DNA of 64,000 nt from Streptomyces hygroscopicus (GTDB taxonomy: Bacteria > Actinomycetota > Actinomycetes > Streptomycetales > Streptomycetaceae), in NCBI GenBank assembly GCA_002021875.1, contig CP018627.1, forward strand, positions 11,842,001 to 11,906,000, read 5' to 3'. Of the stretch, positions 1 to 8,604 are shown piece after piece (the stretch's first letter is position 1; each line of letters begins with the position of its first letter). Both the position numbers and the translations under genes were made by a program. The notes below the pieces were generated by a model. That model was not told the DNA's origin. It was given only the letters and a program-made list of their open reading frames with translations, and searched no databases.

Positions 1-776
1 CTTCGAGTACGGCGTCGAAGGCATCCGTGTATCTGCGGTCGCGGTCACGGATCAGATACTTCACCGTCGCGCCGGCCCCGTGGAGGTCCCTGGCGAGGTT
101 CCGGGCAAGTTGGGTGGTCCACGCTGCGGTGGGGTGGGCGGTTGCGCCGAGAACGCGTATACGCCGCGTGGCGTGCTCGATGGCGGCGAAGACGTACAGG
201 CGGTTTCCGGTCAGCGTCCGGGTTTCGAAGAAGTCGGCGGCAATAATTGCGTGTGCTTGGCTGCGGAGGAAGGTGGTCCAGGTCTGGCGGTCGCGCTGGG
301 GTGCGGGATCGATGCCGTTGTGCTGGAGGATCTCCCATACCGTGGAGGGGGGCTACCTTGATCCCGAGGGTGGCGAGTTCGCCGTGGATTCTTCTGTATC
401 CCCAGGGGTTTTCTCGGACCACGCGCAGGATGAGGGTTTGGATGCTGCGGTGGGTGGGTGGTCGTCCTGGCCGTTTGCGGCGGGAGGCGTTGGCGTGGCG
501 GCGGTGTAGGAGGTCGCGGTGCCAGCGGAGGACCGTGTCGGGGGAGACGATCAGATGAAGTCGCCGGAGTGTGGTGCGGGGGAGCCGGTGCAGCAGGGCG
601 GCGAGGAATATGCGGTCGGGCGGAGTGAGGCGGGGTTTGGCGACCTGGCGTTGAAGGACGGCCAGTTGGTGGCGCAGGGTGAGAATCTCGACGTTCTTGT
701 CGGTGTCGCTCATCGGCAGCAGCCGCAGGAGAGCGAACACGTTGGTAAGCGTGAGGTAGAGGAGTCGCAGCAGCAC
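1..776 (-). pseudogene. IS transposase (integrase-core DDE type), frameshifted and cut by window edge
   Basis: The intact N-terminal part starts at ATG 776 (MLLRLLYLTLTNV) and carries the DKNVEILTLRHQLAVLQRQ segment and the SPDTVLRWHRDLL helix-turn-helix typical of a Streptomyces integrase-core transposase family. A run of six G on the plus strand (347-352) gives one base too many. Before it the frame reads ELATLGIKVAP; after a one-base shift it continues as STVWEILQHNG, then AADFFETRTLTGNRLYVFAAIEHATR, which contains the DDE core aspartate region, and on to the window edge. The canonical NPGWGYRR motif also lacks one glycine. The frameshift could be a sequencing error in a homopolymer, but as written no full-length protein is made. 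The remaining C-terminal catalytic part lies outside the window. Confidence 0.8.
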
Positions 777-849
777 GATGGATCATCCTGGCGTACCAGC
801 TCGGTGACTCTCAGCCGCATCCTTAATCCTGCAGGTCACAGCCTACGGA

Positions 850-1076
850 TGAGGTTTTCGGCACCCACAACACCGTGTCCCACCCGGGTCCCCGCTGAGA
901 ACTACCCGCCCCGGGCCTACGACGGCCTGACGGAGATCTGGTTCGAGGACTGGGAAGACCACGACGCCTTCTTCGCTTCCGAGAACTACCGGACGCTGGT
1001 CCACCCCGACGAAGCACGCTTCATCGACATGGACTCGGTGGCCGTGATGGTCACCGAGGAGAAGGAGGTCATCTGA
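850..1076 (+). pseudogene. EthD-domain protein, C-terminal remnant
   Basis: The translation YDGLTEIWFEDWEDHDAFF followed by ENYRTLVHPDEARFIDM matches the C-terminal half of small EthD-fold proteins (about 110 residues; ferredoxin-like dimeric alpha/beta barrels that occur near polyketide and degradation genes). The N-terminal half is missing, and the segment GTHNTVSHPGPR just upstream is in another frame, so a frameshift lies near 900. The adjacent upstream sequence is transposon-derived, which suggests that the IS truncated the gene. A following 32-codon stretch (1073-1171) ends with a TGA that overlaps the next GTG and may be another fragment of the same lost operon. Function is unknown in this context. 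Confidence 0.55.
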
Positions 1077-1167
1077 CAGACGAACTCAACGGACGGAGGG
1101 ACACCGCCTGCGACTACCTCCGCTCCCTCGCCGCCGTCCTGGGCACGGCCGAGCGGGAGGAGCCGCG

Positions 1168-1910
1168 GTGAGCCGGAGCCGGCTGGTGGACCTCGTGCCC
1201 GCCGAGCGGCCGGTGCGGGTGGCGTACCTGTTCCCCCGCGCGGCGCGGGCGTCAGCGCGGTGCTGGCAGTGGGCCGGGCCGTGGCCCCGGACCCCCACCC
1301 GGTGGCGGTCCGTCTGCCCGGCAGGGAGTCGCTGCTCGACCAGCCTCCGATCGCGGACCTCCCGGCCGTGGCCGAGCGGCCGGCGGACGCCATCCGTACG
1401 CACGCGGGTGAGGCGCGGATCATCCTCTGCGGCCACTCGTCAGGGTCGGTACTGGCGTACGAGACGGCCCGTGCGCTGGAGCCGGAGACCGCCGCTCTGC
1501 TCGCGGTCTCGGCACAACAGGCGCCGGGGACACCCGTCCGTACGGCCCCGGGGGCTGGGACCTCCCGGACGACCAGTTCTTCGCCGAGGTCGTCGCGGGC
1601 GGCTACCTGCCCGCCGAGCTGCTCGATGGCCCGGACGTCCTGGAGATGGTGGCCCCGAGCCCCGGCGCTGCGCGCGGACTACCGGGCGACCTACGAATAC
1701 CTCACCGGAACCACCCGGTAGGCCCCGGTGGCGTCGCCGATCCTCGCCATCCGTGCCACGGAGGACGAGACCGTCGCCGAGGAGGACATCGCCGCGTGGT
1801 CGGCGCTGACGACGAGTGGCCACACGACCGCCCTGATTGCCGCCGGGCACAATCTGCTGCGTGACCGTCCGGCGGAGTTGGCCGACGCGCTCCGGCACGC
1901 GCTGTCCTGA
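1168..1910 (+). pseudogene. Type II thioesterase, degenerate
   Basis: Pieces of an alpha/beta-hydrolase of the type II thioesterase family can be followed through three frame changes. VRVAYLFP starts in the frame of GTG 1168; GAGVSAVLAVGRAV and IILCGHSSGSVLAYETARAL, with the GHSSG nucleophile elbow, are in the frame of 1260. GWDLPDDQFFAEVVAGGYLP is in a third frame, and ALRADYRATYEYLTG then returns. A TAG near 1719 is followed by SPILAIRATEDETV (acid-residue region) and GHNLLRDRPAELADALR (catalytic His region). Such enzymes remove aberrant acyl groups from PKS or NRPS carrier proteins. Order and spacing fit the family, but no functional product is possible. With the EthD remnant it points to a lost biosynthetic cluster. 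Confidence 0.7.
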
Positions 1911-1932
1911 GCGCGGGCCCGGCGGCGGGCGG

Positions 1933-2475
1933 TCAGGGCCTGCGGTGCACGGAAACGGCGTACTCTCCGCCGGTGTAAGGGCTCCGGGACCAGGTCGCGT
2001 ACCTGGCTTCGAGGGTGAGTCCCGCCGCACGGCAGTGAGCGTCGTAGTCGTCCAGCGTGTAACCGCGGTCCAGGGAGAACCCGGCGACGAGGCGCCCGGC
2101 CGGCCGGATGTGACGCGCCGCCCCGGCCACCAGGACCGGTTCCGTCCCCGGTGGGGTGAACAGGGGGACGTTGCCCGCCATCACCACAACGTCGAACGAC
2201 TGTCCGAGGTCGAGTCCCACCAGGTCGCGCTGGTACCAGCTGATCCACGGCGCCCGGCGCCGGGCGGTGGCGAGCATCGACGCGTCGACATCCACGCCCG
2301 CCACGGCGATCCCGTGGCGGGCCAGCTCGATGGCCACCCGCCCGGTGCCACAGCCCGCGTCGAGGACCGTGGCCGGCGCGAAGGAACGGACCAGCGCGGC
2401 TTCACCATGGACATCGCCTCCCTCGACGGCGCTGCGGTCGAACCGGGCCTGGTACTCCTCACCGTTCCACGTCAT
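1933..2475 (-). CDS. Class I SAM-dependent methyltransferase
   Basis: A 180-residue cytoplasmic protein from ATG 2475 (MTWNGEEYQARFD). The listed frame opens six codons further upstream, but this ATG begins the recognisable N-terminal block WNGxxYQxRFD. The SAM-binding motif I is VLDAGCGTGRVAIELA at about residues 37-52, followed by the acidic strand-2 end AGVDVD and motif IV DLGQSFDVVVMAGNV. The size and fold are typical of small class I methyltransferases; the acceptor substrate cannot be told from the sequence. It stands alone between the thioesterase remnant and murQ and is transcribed toward the remnants. No operon partner is evident. Confidence 0.8.
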   Translation of the reverse strand: MTWNGEEYQARFDRSAVEGGDVHGEAALVRSFAPATVLDAGCGTGRVAIELARHGIAVAGVDVDASMLATARRRAPWISWYQRDLVGLDLGQSFDVVVMAGNVPLFTPPGTEPVLVAGAARHIRPAGRLVAGFSLDRGYTLDDYDAHCRAAGLTLEARYATWSRSPYTGGEYAVSVHRRP

Positions 2476-2593
2476 GCGATCACCATGGCACACCCGCTAC
2501 TTCGCCCCGAGGCCGATGTCCGCTGCTCACGACGGCCGGACCGGCCGGCCACCGCTGGCGGAGGCTGCCACCGGCCACGTCGTTCACCTCGGC

Positions 2594-3490
2594 TCATGGG
2601 CGGCCTACGGCGGTGCGCGTGTCGCCGTGCGCCAGGTTCAGGCGTCGGGTGGCCTCCTCGGCGGTGCAGCGGGCGAGCAGCATGACGATGGCCGTCTTGG
2701 CATGTCCGTCGGCGGCTCGCAGCGCCTCGGCGGCGGTGTCGGCATCGGTCCCGGTGGCTTCGACGACGATGCGTCGGGCCCGGTCGACGAGCTTTTCGTT
2801 ACTGGCCCGGACGTCGACCATGAGGTTCCCGTACACCTTGCCGACCTGCACCATCGACGCGGTCGAGAGCATGTTGCAGACCATCTTCTCGGCGGTGCCG
2901 CCTTTGAGCCGGGTCGATCCGGTGAGAACCTCGGGGCCGGTGGGGACCTCGATGGGGATGTCGGCGTAGCGGCTGACCACCGTGTCGCGGTTGCAGGCGA
3001 CCGACACGGTGACGGCACCCTGGGCGGCGGCGTGCTTCAGGCCACCGACGACGTAGGGGGTACGGCCGCTGGCGGCGAGCCCGACGACCGTGTCGCGGTC
3101 GTTCACACCGATCTTCTCGAGGTCGTCGACCGCCCTCGCGGGTTCGTCCTCGGCCCCCTCGACCGCCATGACGAAGGCGCCCGGGCCGCCGGAGAGCAGG
3201 CCCACGACCTGGTCGGGGGAGGTACCGAAGGTCGGGGGGCATTCGACGGCGTCGAGCAGTCCGATGCGGCCGCTGGTGCCGGCGCCGAGGTAGATGAGCC
3301 GTCCACCCCGCCGCAGGGACTCGGCGACCGCCTCGACGGCGGCCTCGATCTGCGGGAGGGCGTCGCGGACGGCGAGGGCGACGGTCTGATCCTCGGCGTT
3401 CATGACCGAGAGCAGTTCGGAGACCGGCATGCGGTCCAGTTCGGTGGTCCGCTCGTTGCGAGCCTCGGTGCCGAGTGTGCTCAGGTCCAC
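2594..3490 (-). CDS. murQ: N-acetylmuramic acid 6-phosphate etherase
   Basis: MurQ cleaves the lactyl ether of MurNAc-6-phosphate, giving GlcNAc-6-phosphate and D-lactate, in the cytoplasm. The 298-residue product has family length and the expected SIS-domain blocks: GRLIYLGAGTSGRIGLLDA at about residues 64-82, directly followed by VECPPTFG, whose glutamate belongs to the active site. Then come EGAEDEP, VGLAASGRTPYVVGGLKHA and NMLSTASMVQVGKVYGNLM. It starts with GTG 3490. It lies 46 bases downstream of the MurR-type gene on the same strand, as in Bacillus murQR-type loci. The divergent genes encode a matching kinase, symporter, AnmK and NamZ, so the assignment is firm. Confidence 0.95.
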   Translation of the reverse strand: MDLSTLGTEARNERTTELDRMPVSELLSVMNAEDQTVALAVRDALPQIEAAVEAVAESLRRGGRLIYLGAGTSGRIGLLDAVECPPTFGTSPDQVVGLLSGGPGAFVMAVEGAEDEPARAVDDLEKIGVNDRDTVVGLAASGRTPYVVGGLKHAAAQGAVTVSVACNRDTVVSRYADIPIEVPTGPEVLTGSTRLKGGTAEKMVCNMLSTASMVQVGKVYGNLMVDVRASNEKLVDRARRIVVEATGTDADTAAEALRAADGHAKTAIVMLLARCTAEEATRRLNLAHGDTRTAVGRP

Positions 3491-3536
3491 GGCGCGGGCA
3501 TCCTTTCAGGGGAAGGTGTTGGCCGGCGAAAGGGGT

Positions 3537-4484
3537 TCAGTCGTCGGCCGGGGTGCGGCGCTGCGCCTGCGGACGCCGGCGACGCTGGACGGCCCCGTAG
3601 GTCTCCTCCAGGGCCGTGGTCGTGGCGTCGAAGGATCGCTGGGCGACGCCGACGAACAGGCAGTCGATGAGCGCGAGTTGGGCGATACGGCTGATGGTGG
3701 CCCCGGAGCGGAAGGGGGTCTCCCGGGCGCAGGTCGTCAGTACGACGTCCGCGTTCTGCGCGAGGGTGGAGCGCGGAACGTTGGTGAGGGCGATGGTGGT
3801 GGCGCCGCGTTCGGCGGCGGCCCGGAGGGGCTCGACGGTGTCCTCGGTCTCCCCGGAGTGGGAGATGGCCAGGGCGACGTCGCCGGGCCCGAGGAGGGCC
3901 GTGGCGGTCAGGGCGGCGTGCCGGTCGGTCCAGACGAAGGCCATGTGACCGATGCGGTGGAGTTTCTGGTGCAGGTCCTGGCCGACGAAGGCGCTGGCGC
4001 CGACGCCGAATATGTCGATGCGGCGGGCCTGGGCCACAGCGGTGACGGCGCGGCCCAGCGCCCCGATGTCGAGCCCGGCCCCGGTGTCCTCCAGGGCGCG
4101 CACCTCGTTGTAGATGATCTTGCCGACGATGTCGCCGAGTGTGTCCGTGGCGCTGATGTCGGTGCCCGGTACGGGGCGCTCGCCGCCGAGAGCGTGCTCG
4201 CGGGCCGCGGCGGCGGCCAGAGCGAGGCGCAGCTGCGGGTAGTTGGGGATCCCCACGGCCCGGCAGAAGCGCGTGACCGTGGCCACCGAGGTGTCGGCCT
4301 GCTTACCGAGCGCGCTGATGGACAGCTCCGCCGCCTGAGCCGGGTCGGCCAGGGCGATGTCTGCCACCCGCCGTTCCGCGGGGGCCAGGGACGGAAGTGC
4401 CGCGCGGATGCGCGCCAGGGTCTCGGCGGGGGAGGTTTCCTCCGCGGGCTGCGCGGCAGTGCGTGGTGTTTCCCGGCGGGCCAT
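3537..4484 (-). CDS. murR: MurR/RpiR-family transcriptional regulator
   Basis: 315 residues from ATG 4484, which is preceded by a strong AGGAGG ribosome site; an upstream in-frame ATG at 4514 has none. The N-terminal HTH_6 domain (LAPAERRVADIALADP, SALGKQADTSVATVTRFCRA) is followed by a SIS sugar-phosphate-binding domain (ARRIDIFGVGASAFVGQDL, ALAISHSGETEDTVEPLRA). In Bacillus and E. coli MurR proteins repress murQ operons and sense MurNAc-6-P. The position directly upstream of murQ and divergent from the kinase-symporter-anmK genes suggests control of both directions from the 4485-4698 gap. The effector is inferred from context only. Confidence 0.88.
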   Translation of the reverse strand: MARRETPRTAAQPAEETSPAETLARIRAALPSLAPAERRVADIALADPAQAAELSISALGKQADTSVATVTRFCRAVGIPNYPQLRLALAAAAAREHALGGERPVPGTDISATDTLGDIVGKIIYNEVRALEDTGAGLDIGALGRAVTAVAQARRIDIFGVGASAFVGQDLHQKLHRIGHMAFVWTDRHAALTATALLGPGDVALAISHSGETEDTVEPLRAAAERGATTIALTNVPRSTLAQNADVVLTTCARETPFRSGATISRIAQLALIDCLFVGVAQRSFDATTTALEETYGAVQRRRRPQAQRRTPADD

Positions 4485-4577
4485 GCGTCGCTCCCTCCTG
4501 AGTGGCTGGGCCACACGCTAACCGCGCCGCGACAGGAAGGTCAAAAAGTTACGGAAAAAATCTCCTGAGGTTAGTTA

Positions 4578-4607
4578 TTGACATGCGGAGGTCGGCCTTC
4601 TGATACT
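4578..4607 (+). promoter_or_regulatory. Sigma-70-like promoter for the kinase operon
   Basis: TTGACA at 4578-4583 and GATACT at 4602-4607 are separated by 18 bases, a near-consensus vegetative promoter pointing at the kinase gene at 4699. It lies in a locally AT-richer stretch of the divergent murR/kinase gap (AAAAAGTTACGGAAAAAATC just upstream), where a MurR operator would be expected. No clear long palindrome was seen. Confidence 0.55.
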
Positions 4608-4698
4608 CGCTGGACCGCGATCCGCGCCGGTCACCGATCATCCACCCACCCCGTGACCGCCCGATGCGCCGGATCCCCACCGACCGAAGGCATGCCGT

Positions 4699-5694
4699 AT
4701 GACAGCAGCAATAGCGGTAGACCTGGGCAAGACCGGCTGCCGTGCCGTCGTGCGGGCCGACGGTGCCGGTCCCGCCCGTACCGCCCAGGAGGTGCCCGGA
4801 GCTCCTGGGCTCGCCGCCGAAAACGGAGTGGCGGCGGCCCGTGCGGCCGTGCGCGCCGCCGTCCTGCCGCTCCTGGAACGGGAGCCCTCGCTCCGGCCTG
4901 CCACGGTCTGCGTCGGTGCGGCGGGGGCGGCCGCCGCACCGGAGGCGGCTCGAGCCCTGGCCGTCCGGCTCCTGGAGGACCTGCCCGTGAACGAGGTGGC
5001 CGTCACCAGCGACGCCGTCACCGCCCACGCGGGCGCCCTGGGCGGTCGCCTGGGCGTGGTGCTCGCGATCGGCACCGGGTCCGTCGCCGTCGGTATCGGG
5101 GACGGCGGGGCGTACGCCCGGGTCGACGGCTGGGGTCCCTGGCTCGGTGACGAAGGGGGCGGCGCCTGGATCGGTGGCGCCGGATTGCGGGCCGCGCTGC
5201 ATGCTCACGACGGGCGCGGACCGGCCACCGCGTTGCTGGCCGCCGCCGTCGAGCGCTTCGGCGACCCCGATCGGCTGCCCTCGGCTGTCAGCCGGGACGG
5301 CAACCAAGCCCGCACCATCGCGTCCTTCGCCCCGGACGTGGCACGGGCGGCCGCCGAGGGTGACGCGACGGCGTCCGCGGTCGTCCGGGATGCCGCCAGA
5401 GCGCTCGCCGAGGCCGTATTCGCCGCCGCCCGCCGAATCGGCGGCGACGCCCCCGCCGTCACCATCACCGGCGGACTCACCGGCCTCGGCGAACCGCTCC
5501 TCGGTCCGCTGCGGTCGGCGCTCACCGACTCCCCGCACCCCCTGAAGTTGCGGTCCCCGCTCGGGGACCCGCTGGACGGCGCGGGCCTGCTGGCGCTGGA
5601 CGCGTCGGCACCGCACGAACCCCACGTCGCCCGTGTGAGACGGGCGACGCCCATCGTCCCCACCCTGCCGTTGACATCGTCGGCCGCTGTTTAG
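4699..5694 (+). CDS. BadF/BcrA-family amino-sugar kinase (GlcNAc or MurNAc kinase)
   Basis: 331 residues in the ASKHA fold. The phosphate-1 loop is MTAAIAVDLGKTGCRAVVR at the N-terminus; phosphate-2 is VVLAIGTGSVAVGIGDGG near residue 118. The block DGWGPWLGDEGGGAWIGGAGL is the signature of the N-acetylglucosamine-kinase branch (NagK, and MurK of Clostridium, which phosphorylates MurNAc and GlcNAc). ITGGLTGLGEPLLGPL is the C-terminal adenosine region. ATG 4699 has GAAGG upstream. Placement opposite murQ and before a symporter makes MurNAc-6-phosphorylation of an imported sugar the likely role, because a non-PTS uptake route requires a separate kinase before MurQ can act. Substrate preference between GlcNAc and MurNAc is not decidable by eye. 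Confidence 0.85.
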   Translation: MTAAIAVDLGKTGCRAVVRADGAGPARTAQEVPGAPGLAAENGVAAARAAVRAAVLPLLEREPSLRPATVCVGAAGAAAAPEAARALAVRLLEDLPVNEVAVTSDAVTAHAGALGGRLGVVLAIGTGSVAVGIGDGGAYARVDGWGPWLGDEGGGAWIGGAGLRAALHAHDGRGPATALLAAAVERFGDPDRLPSAVSRDGNQARTIASFAPDVARAAAEGDATASAVVRDAARALAEAVFAAARRIGGDAPAVTITGGLTGLGEPLLGPLRSALTDSPHPLKLRSPLGDPLDGAGLLALDASAPHEPHVARVRRATPIVPTLPLTSSAAV

Positions 5695-5702
5695 GAGTGA
5701 GC

Positions 5703-7268
5703 GTGCGCCAACTCGACCTCGTCGTGGTCGTCGTCTATCTGGTCGCCATCGCGGTGATCGGACTGCGGCTGGCCGGCCGGCAGAAGACGTCGAAGGACTA
5801 TTTCGTCGGTGAGAGCCACGTGCCGTGGTGGACCGTCTCGTTCTCCGTGGTGGCCACCGAGACCAGCGTGCTCACGGTCATCAGCGTGCCCGGCGGCGCT
5901 TACAGCGGCCAGGCCTTCGGCAACGTCGAACTCGCCTTGGGCTACGTCATCGGCCGCGTCGTCGTGGCCACCGTGCTCATCCCCCTCTACAAGCGTGGCG
6001 GATTCGTCAGCGCCTACCAGTACCTGCGTGACCGGTTCGGGCTCAAGATGCAGGGGCTCGCCTCGGTGACCTTCGTCTTCACGCGGCTCCTGGCCGAGGG
6101 GGTGAGGCTGTTCGCCTCCGCGCTCCCGATCAAGCTGCTGCTCGATGAGTTCGGACTGCACGTCGGCTACCGGGCCATCATCGTCGTCCTCACGCTGATC
6201 ACCGTCGTCTACACCTACCTCGGCGGCATCAAGGCGGTCATCTGGACCGACGCCATTCAGATGGGTCTGTACCTGGGTGGCGCGATCCTCGCCATCGCGG
6301 TGCTGTCCAGCCACGTCGGTGGTGCCGGCTTCGCGGACGCCCTGCACGCCGGCAGGTTCCAGCTGTTCGACACCGACTTCGGGCTCGCCCACATCCTCAC
6401 CAGCCCGTTCGCACTGCCGACCGCGATCGTCGGCGGTGCCATATTCGCGATGGCCAGCCACGGCTCCGACCAGCTGATCGTCCAGCGCATCCTGGCCACC
6501 CGGACCCTGCGCGACGGCCAGAAGGCCATGATCGCCTCCGGTGTCTTCGTCACCGTCCAGTTCGCCGCGTTCTCCCTGGTCGGCGCCCTGCTGTGGTCGT
6601 ACAACCAGGGCAAGAGCGTCAAGGAGCTGGGCCTGACCAGCTCCGACAACCTGTACCCGGACTTCATCCTCCACGGCCTGCCCGTGGTGATTTCCGGCCT
6701 GATCGTGGCAGGAATCCTCGGCGCGGCGATGGGCTCGTTGTCCTCGGCGCTGAACTCGATGTCGAACTCGACGGTCGCCGACATCATCCACAGCTTCTTC
6801 CGCAGCGCACCCTCCGAGGAGTTCCTGCTCAGGCTCGCCCGGGTGATGACCCTGGTGTGGGCAGTACTGATGGCGGTGTTCGCCTGCGCCTTCAGCACCA
6901 GCACCGGCAACGTCTATCTCACGGGCCTGACCATCGCGGGCTACACCTACGGCGCGCTCCTCGGCGCGTTCCTCCTCGGACGGCTCGTCAGGCGCGCCAA
7001 CGAGGTCGACTCCATCGTGGCCTTCGTGGCGACAGTCGCGGTCATGACCTACATCGTGCGCGAGGTGAAGATCGACGTCACCGTGGCCGGGGCCACCGTT
7101 CCCACCGCGATCGCCGCCCAGTGGCTGGTCCCGATCGGCGTGGTGGTCACCCTGGTCGTCGGCGGCCTGATGAGCCTGTTCCACCGCGCTCCCGGGACCG
7201 CCGGGGCCTCCGAGAACGTCGGCGAGTCGGGACCCGACCGCGCTGCGGCGGCCGTCGGCCCGGAGTGA
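5703..7268 (+). CDS. Sodium:solute symporter (SSS family), probable amino-sugar importer
   Basis: About 521 residues, an integral membrane protein with roughly 13 predicted transmembrane stretches, typical SSS length. Start GTG 5703 was chosen because AGGAG (5693-5697) overlaps the previous stop and lies five bases upstream; the GTG at 5697 would have no usable site. Family features are the N-terminal GLRLAGRQKTSKDYFVGE block and WTVSFSVVATETSVLTVISVPG, followed by YTYLGGIKAVIWTDAIQMG, the SSS signature region. It follows the kinase gene with eight bases between, so the two are co-transcribed. Sialic-acid and sugar symporters belong to this family; MurNAc, anhydro-MurNAc or a MurNAc-containing disaccharide is the likely cargo by context. 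The hydrophilic C-terminus (about 20 residues) is Ala/Gly rich. Confidence 0.88.
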   Translation: MRQLDLVVVVVYLVAIAVIGLRLAGRQKTSKDYFVGESHVPWWTVSFSVVATETSVLTVISVPGGAYSGQAFGNVELALGYVIGRVVVATVLIPLYKRGGFVSAYQYLRDRFGLKMQGLASVTFVFTRLLAEGVRLFASALPIKLLLDEFGLHVGYRAIIVVLTLITVVYTYLGGIKAVIWTDAIQMGLYLGGAILAIAVLSSHVGGAGFADALHAGRFQLFDTDFGLAHILTSPFALPTAIVGGAIFAMASHGSDQLIVQRILATRTLRDGQKAMIASGVFVTVQFAAFSLVGALLWSYNQGKSVKELGLTSSDNLYPDFILHGLPVVISGLIVAGILGAAMGSLSSALNSMSNSTVADIIHSFFRSAPSEEFLLRLARVMTLVWAVLMAVFACAFSTSTGNVYLTGLTIAGYTYGALLGAFLLGRLVRRANEVDSIVAFVATVAVMTYIVREVKIDVTVAGATVPTAIAAQWLVPIGVVVTLVVGGLMSLFHRAPGTAGASENVGESGPDRAAAAVGPE

Positions 7269-7410
7269 CGAAGCACGCAGCCGGCCCGGTGCGGGGGCCT
7301 CGCGGTCTCCGCCCCCTGCACAGCGACAGCCCCTTGGGAGAAGAAGCCATGCAACAACCGCGGCCGACCGTGCCCGCGCGGCGGAACGTGGGACAGGGAC
7401 AGGAGGCGCC

Positions 7411-8580
7411 ATGCGCGTGATCGGGCTGATGTCGGGCACGTCCTACGATGCCATCGAAGCAGCCGCCGCCGACCTCACCCTGGACGGCGACATTCTGCGC
7501 CTGCGGCCTCTCGGCCACCTTTCCCGGCCTTACCCCGGCGACCTGCGCGACCTGATCGCCGCCACCCTCCCGCCGGCGGCCACCACCGTCCAGGCCGTCT
7601 GCGCCCTGGACACCGGCATCGGCCAGGCCTTCGCCGACGCCGCCCGACACGCCCTGCACCAACTGTGCGACGGCAGCGCCGACCTGGTGGTCTCGCACGG
7701 CCAGACCATGCACCACTGGGTGGAGGACGGCACCGTCCGCGGCACCCTCCAACTCGGCCAGCCGGCCTGGATCGCGGAAGCGACCGGCCTTCCCGTCGTC
7801 TCCGACCTGCGCAGCCGGGACGTCGCCGCCGGTGGTCAGGGCGCCCCACTGGTCGCCATGACCGACACACTGCTCCTTCGCGCCCTGCCCGGCACCCCCG
7901 CCGCACTCAACCTGGGCGGCATCGCCAACGTCACCGTCGTCGCCCCCGGCACCGACCCCCTGGCCTTCGACACGGGGCCGGCGAACGCCCTTCTGGACGC
8001 CGCCGTACGGCACTTCACCGCGGGCGCCGCCGTCTACGACGAGGACGGCCGCCGGGCCGCCGCCGGGCGAACCGACCCCGATCTGCTCGCCTTCCTGCTG
8101 GACGACCCCTACTACCGCAGGCCCGCACCCAAGAGCACCGGCAAGGAACACTTCCACCTGCCCTATCTGCGAAGGGCCCTCGACGCCGTGCCCACGCCCC
8201 GGCCCGAGGACGTCCTGGCCACCCTGACCCGGCTCACCGCCGTCACCGTCGCGGACGCCTGCCGCACGCACGGCGTCACCGAACTCGTCGTCTCCGGCGG
8301 CGGCGCCCGCAACCCGGTGCTGATGCGCATGATCACCGAGGAACTGCCGGGCGTGCCGGTCCGCCCCAGCGACGCCCTGGGCCTGCCCTCCGACGCCAAG
8401 GAGGCCCTGGCCTTCGCCGTGCTCGGCTTCCTCACCGTCAACGGCCTGCCCGGTACGCTCCGCTCGGGCACCGGAGCCCGCCGCGCCACGCTCCTCGGCA
8501 GCATCACGCCCGGCCTGCTGCCGCTGCGCCCGTGCGAACCCGCCGCGCAGCCGCCACGCCTGCTGCGCATCACGCACTGA
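7411..8580 (+). CDS. anmK: Anhydro-N-acetylmuramic acid kinase
   Basis: AnmK hydrolyses the 1,6-anhydro ring of anhMurNAc and phosphorylates it to MurNAc-6-P, the MurQ substrate. The 389-residue protein begins MRVIGLMSGTSYDAIE, a slightly divergent form of the usual MSGTSxDGxD loop. It continues with DLVVSHGQTMHHWV, RDVAAGGQGAPLVAMTD, the catalytic-region block LAFDTGPANALLDAAV, STGKEHF and VVSGGGARNPVLM. ATG 7411 is preceded by ACAGGAGGC at ideal spacing. A 142-base gap separates it from the symporter gene. It feeds the same intermediate as the BadF-type kinase but from lytic-transglycosylase products. Confidence 0.93.
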   Translation: MRVIGLMSGTSYDAIEAAAADLTLDGDILRLRPLGHLSRPYPGDLRDLIAATLPPAATTVQAVCALDTGIGQAFADAARHALHQLCDGSADLVVSHGQTMHHWVEDGTVRGTLQLGQPAWIAEATGLPVVSDLRSRDVAAGGQGAPLVAMTDTLLLRALPGTPAALNLGGIANVTVVAPGTDPLAFDTGPANALLDAAVRHFTAGAAVYDEDGRRAAAGRTDPDLLAFLLDDPYYRRPAPKSTGKEHFHLPYLRRALDAVPTPRPEDVLATLTRLTAVTVADACRTHGVTELVVSGGGARNPVLMRMITEELPGVPVRPSDALGLPSDAKEALAFAVLGFLTVNGLPGTLRSGTGARRATLLGSITPGLLPLRPCEPAAQPPRLLRITH

Positions 8581-8604
8581 CCCCCATCCTGGCATCGAGG
8601 ACCC

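Noticed and set aside
2156..3670. 504-codon plus-strand frame over methyltransferase and murQ
   Set aside because: Reverse-strand shadow; murQ motifs lie on the minus strand.
5691..7439. 582-codon open frame on the minus strand
   Set aside because: Antisense shadow of the symporter gene; composition is the Asp/His/Gly-rich type produced by reading high-GC codons backward, without domain features.
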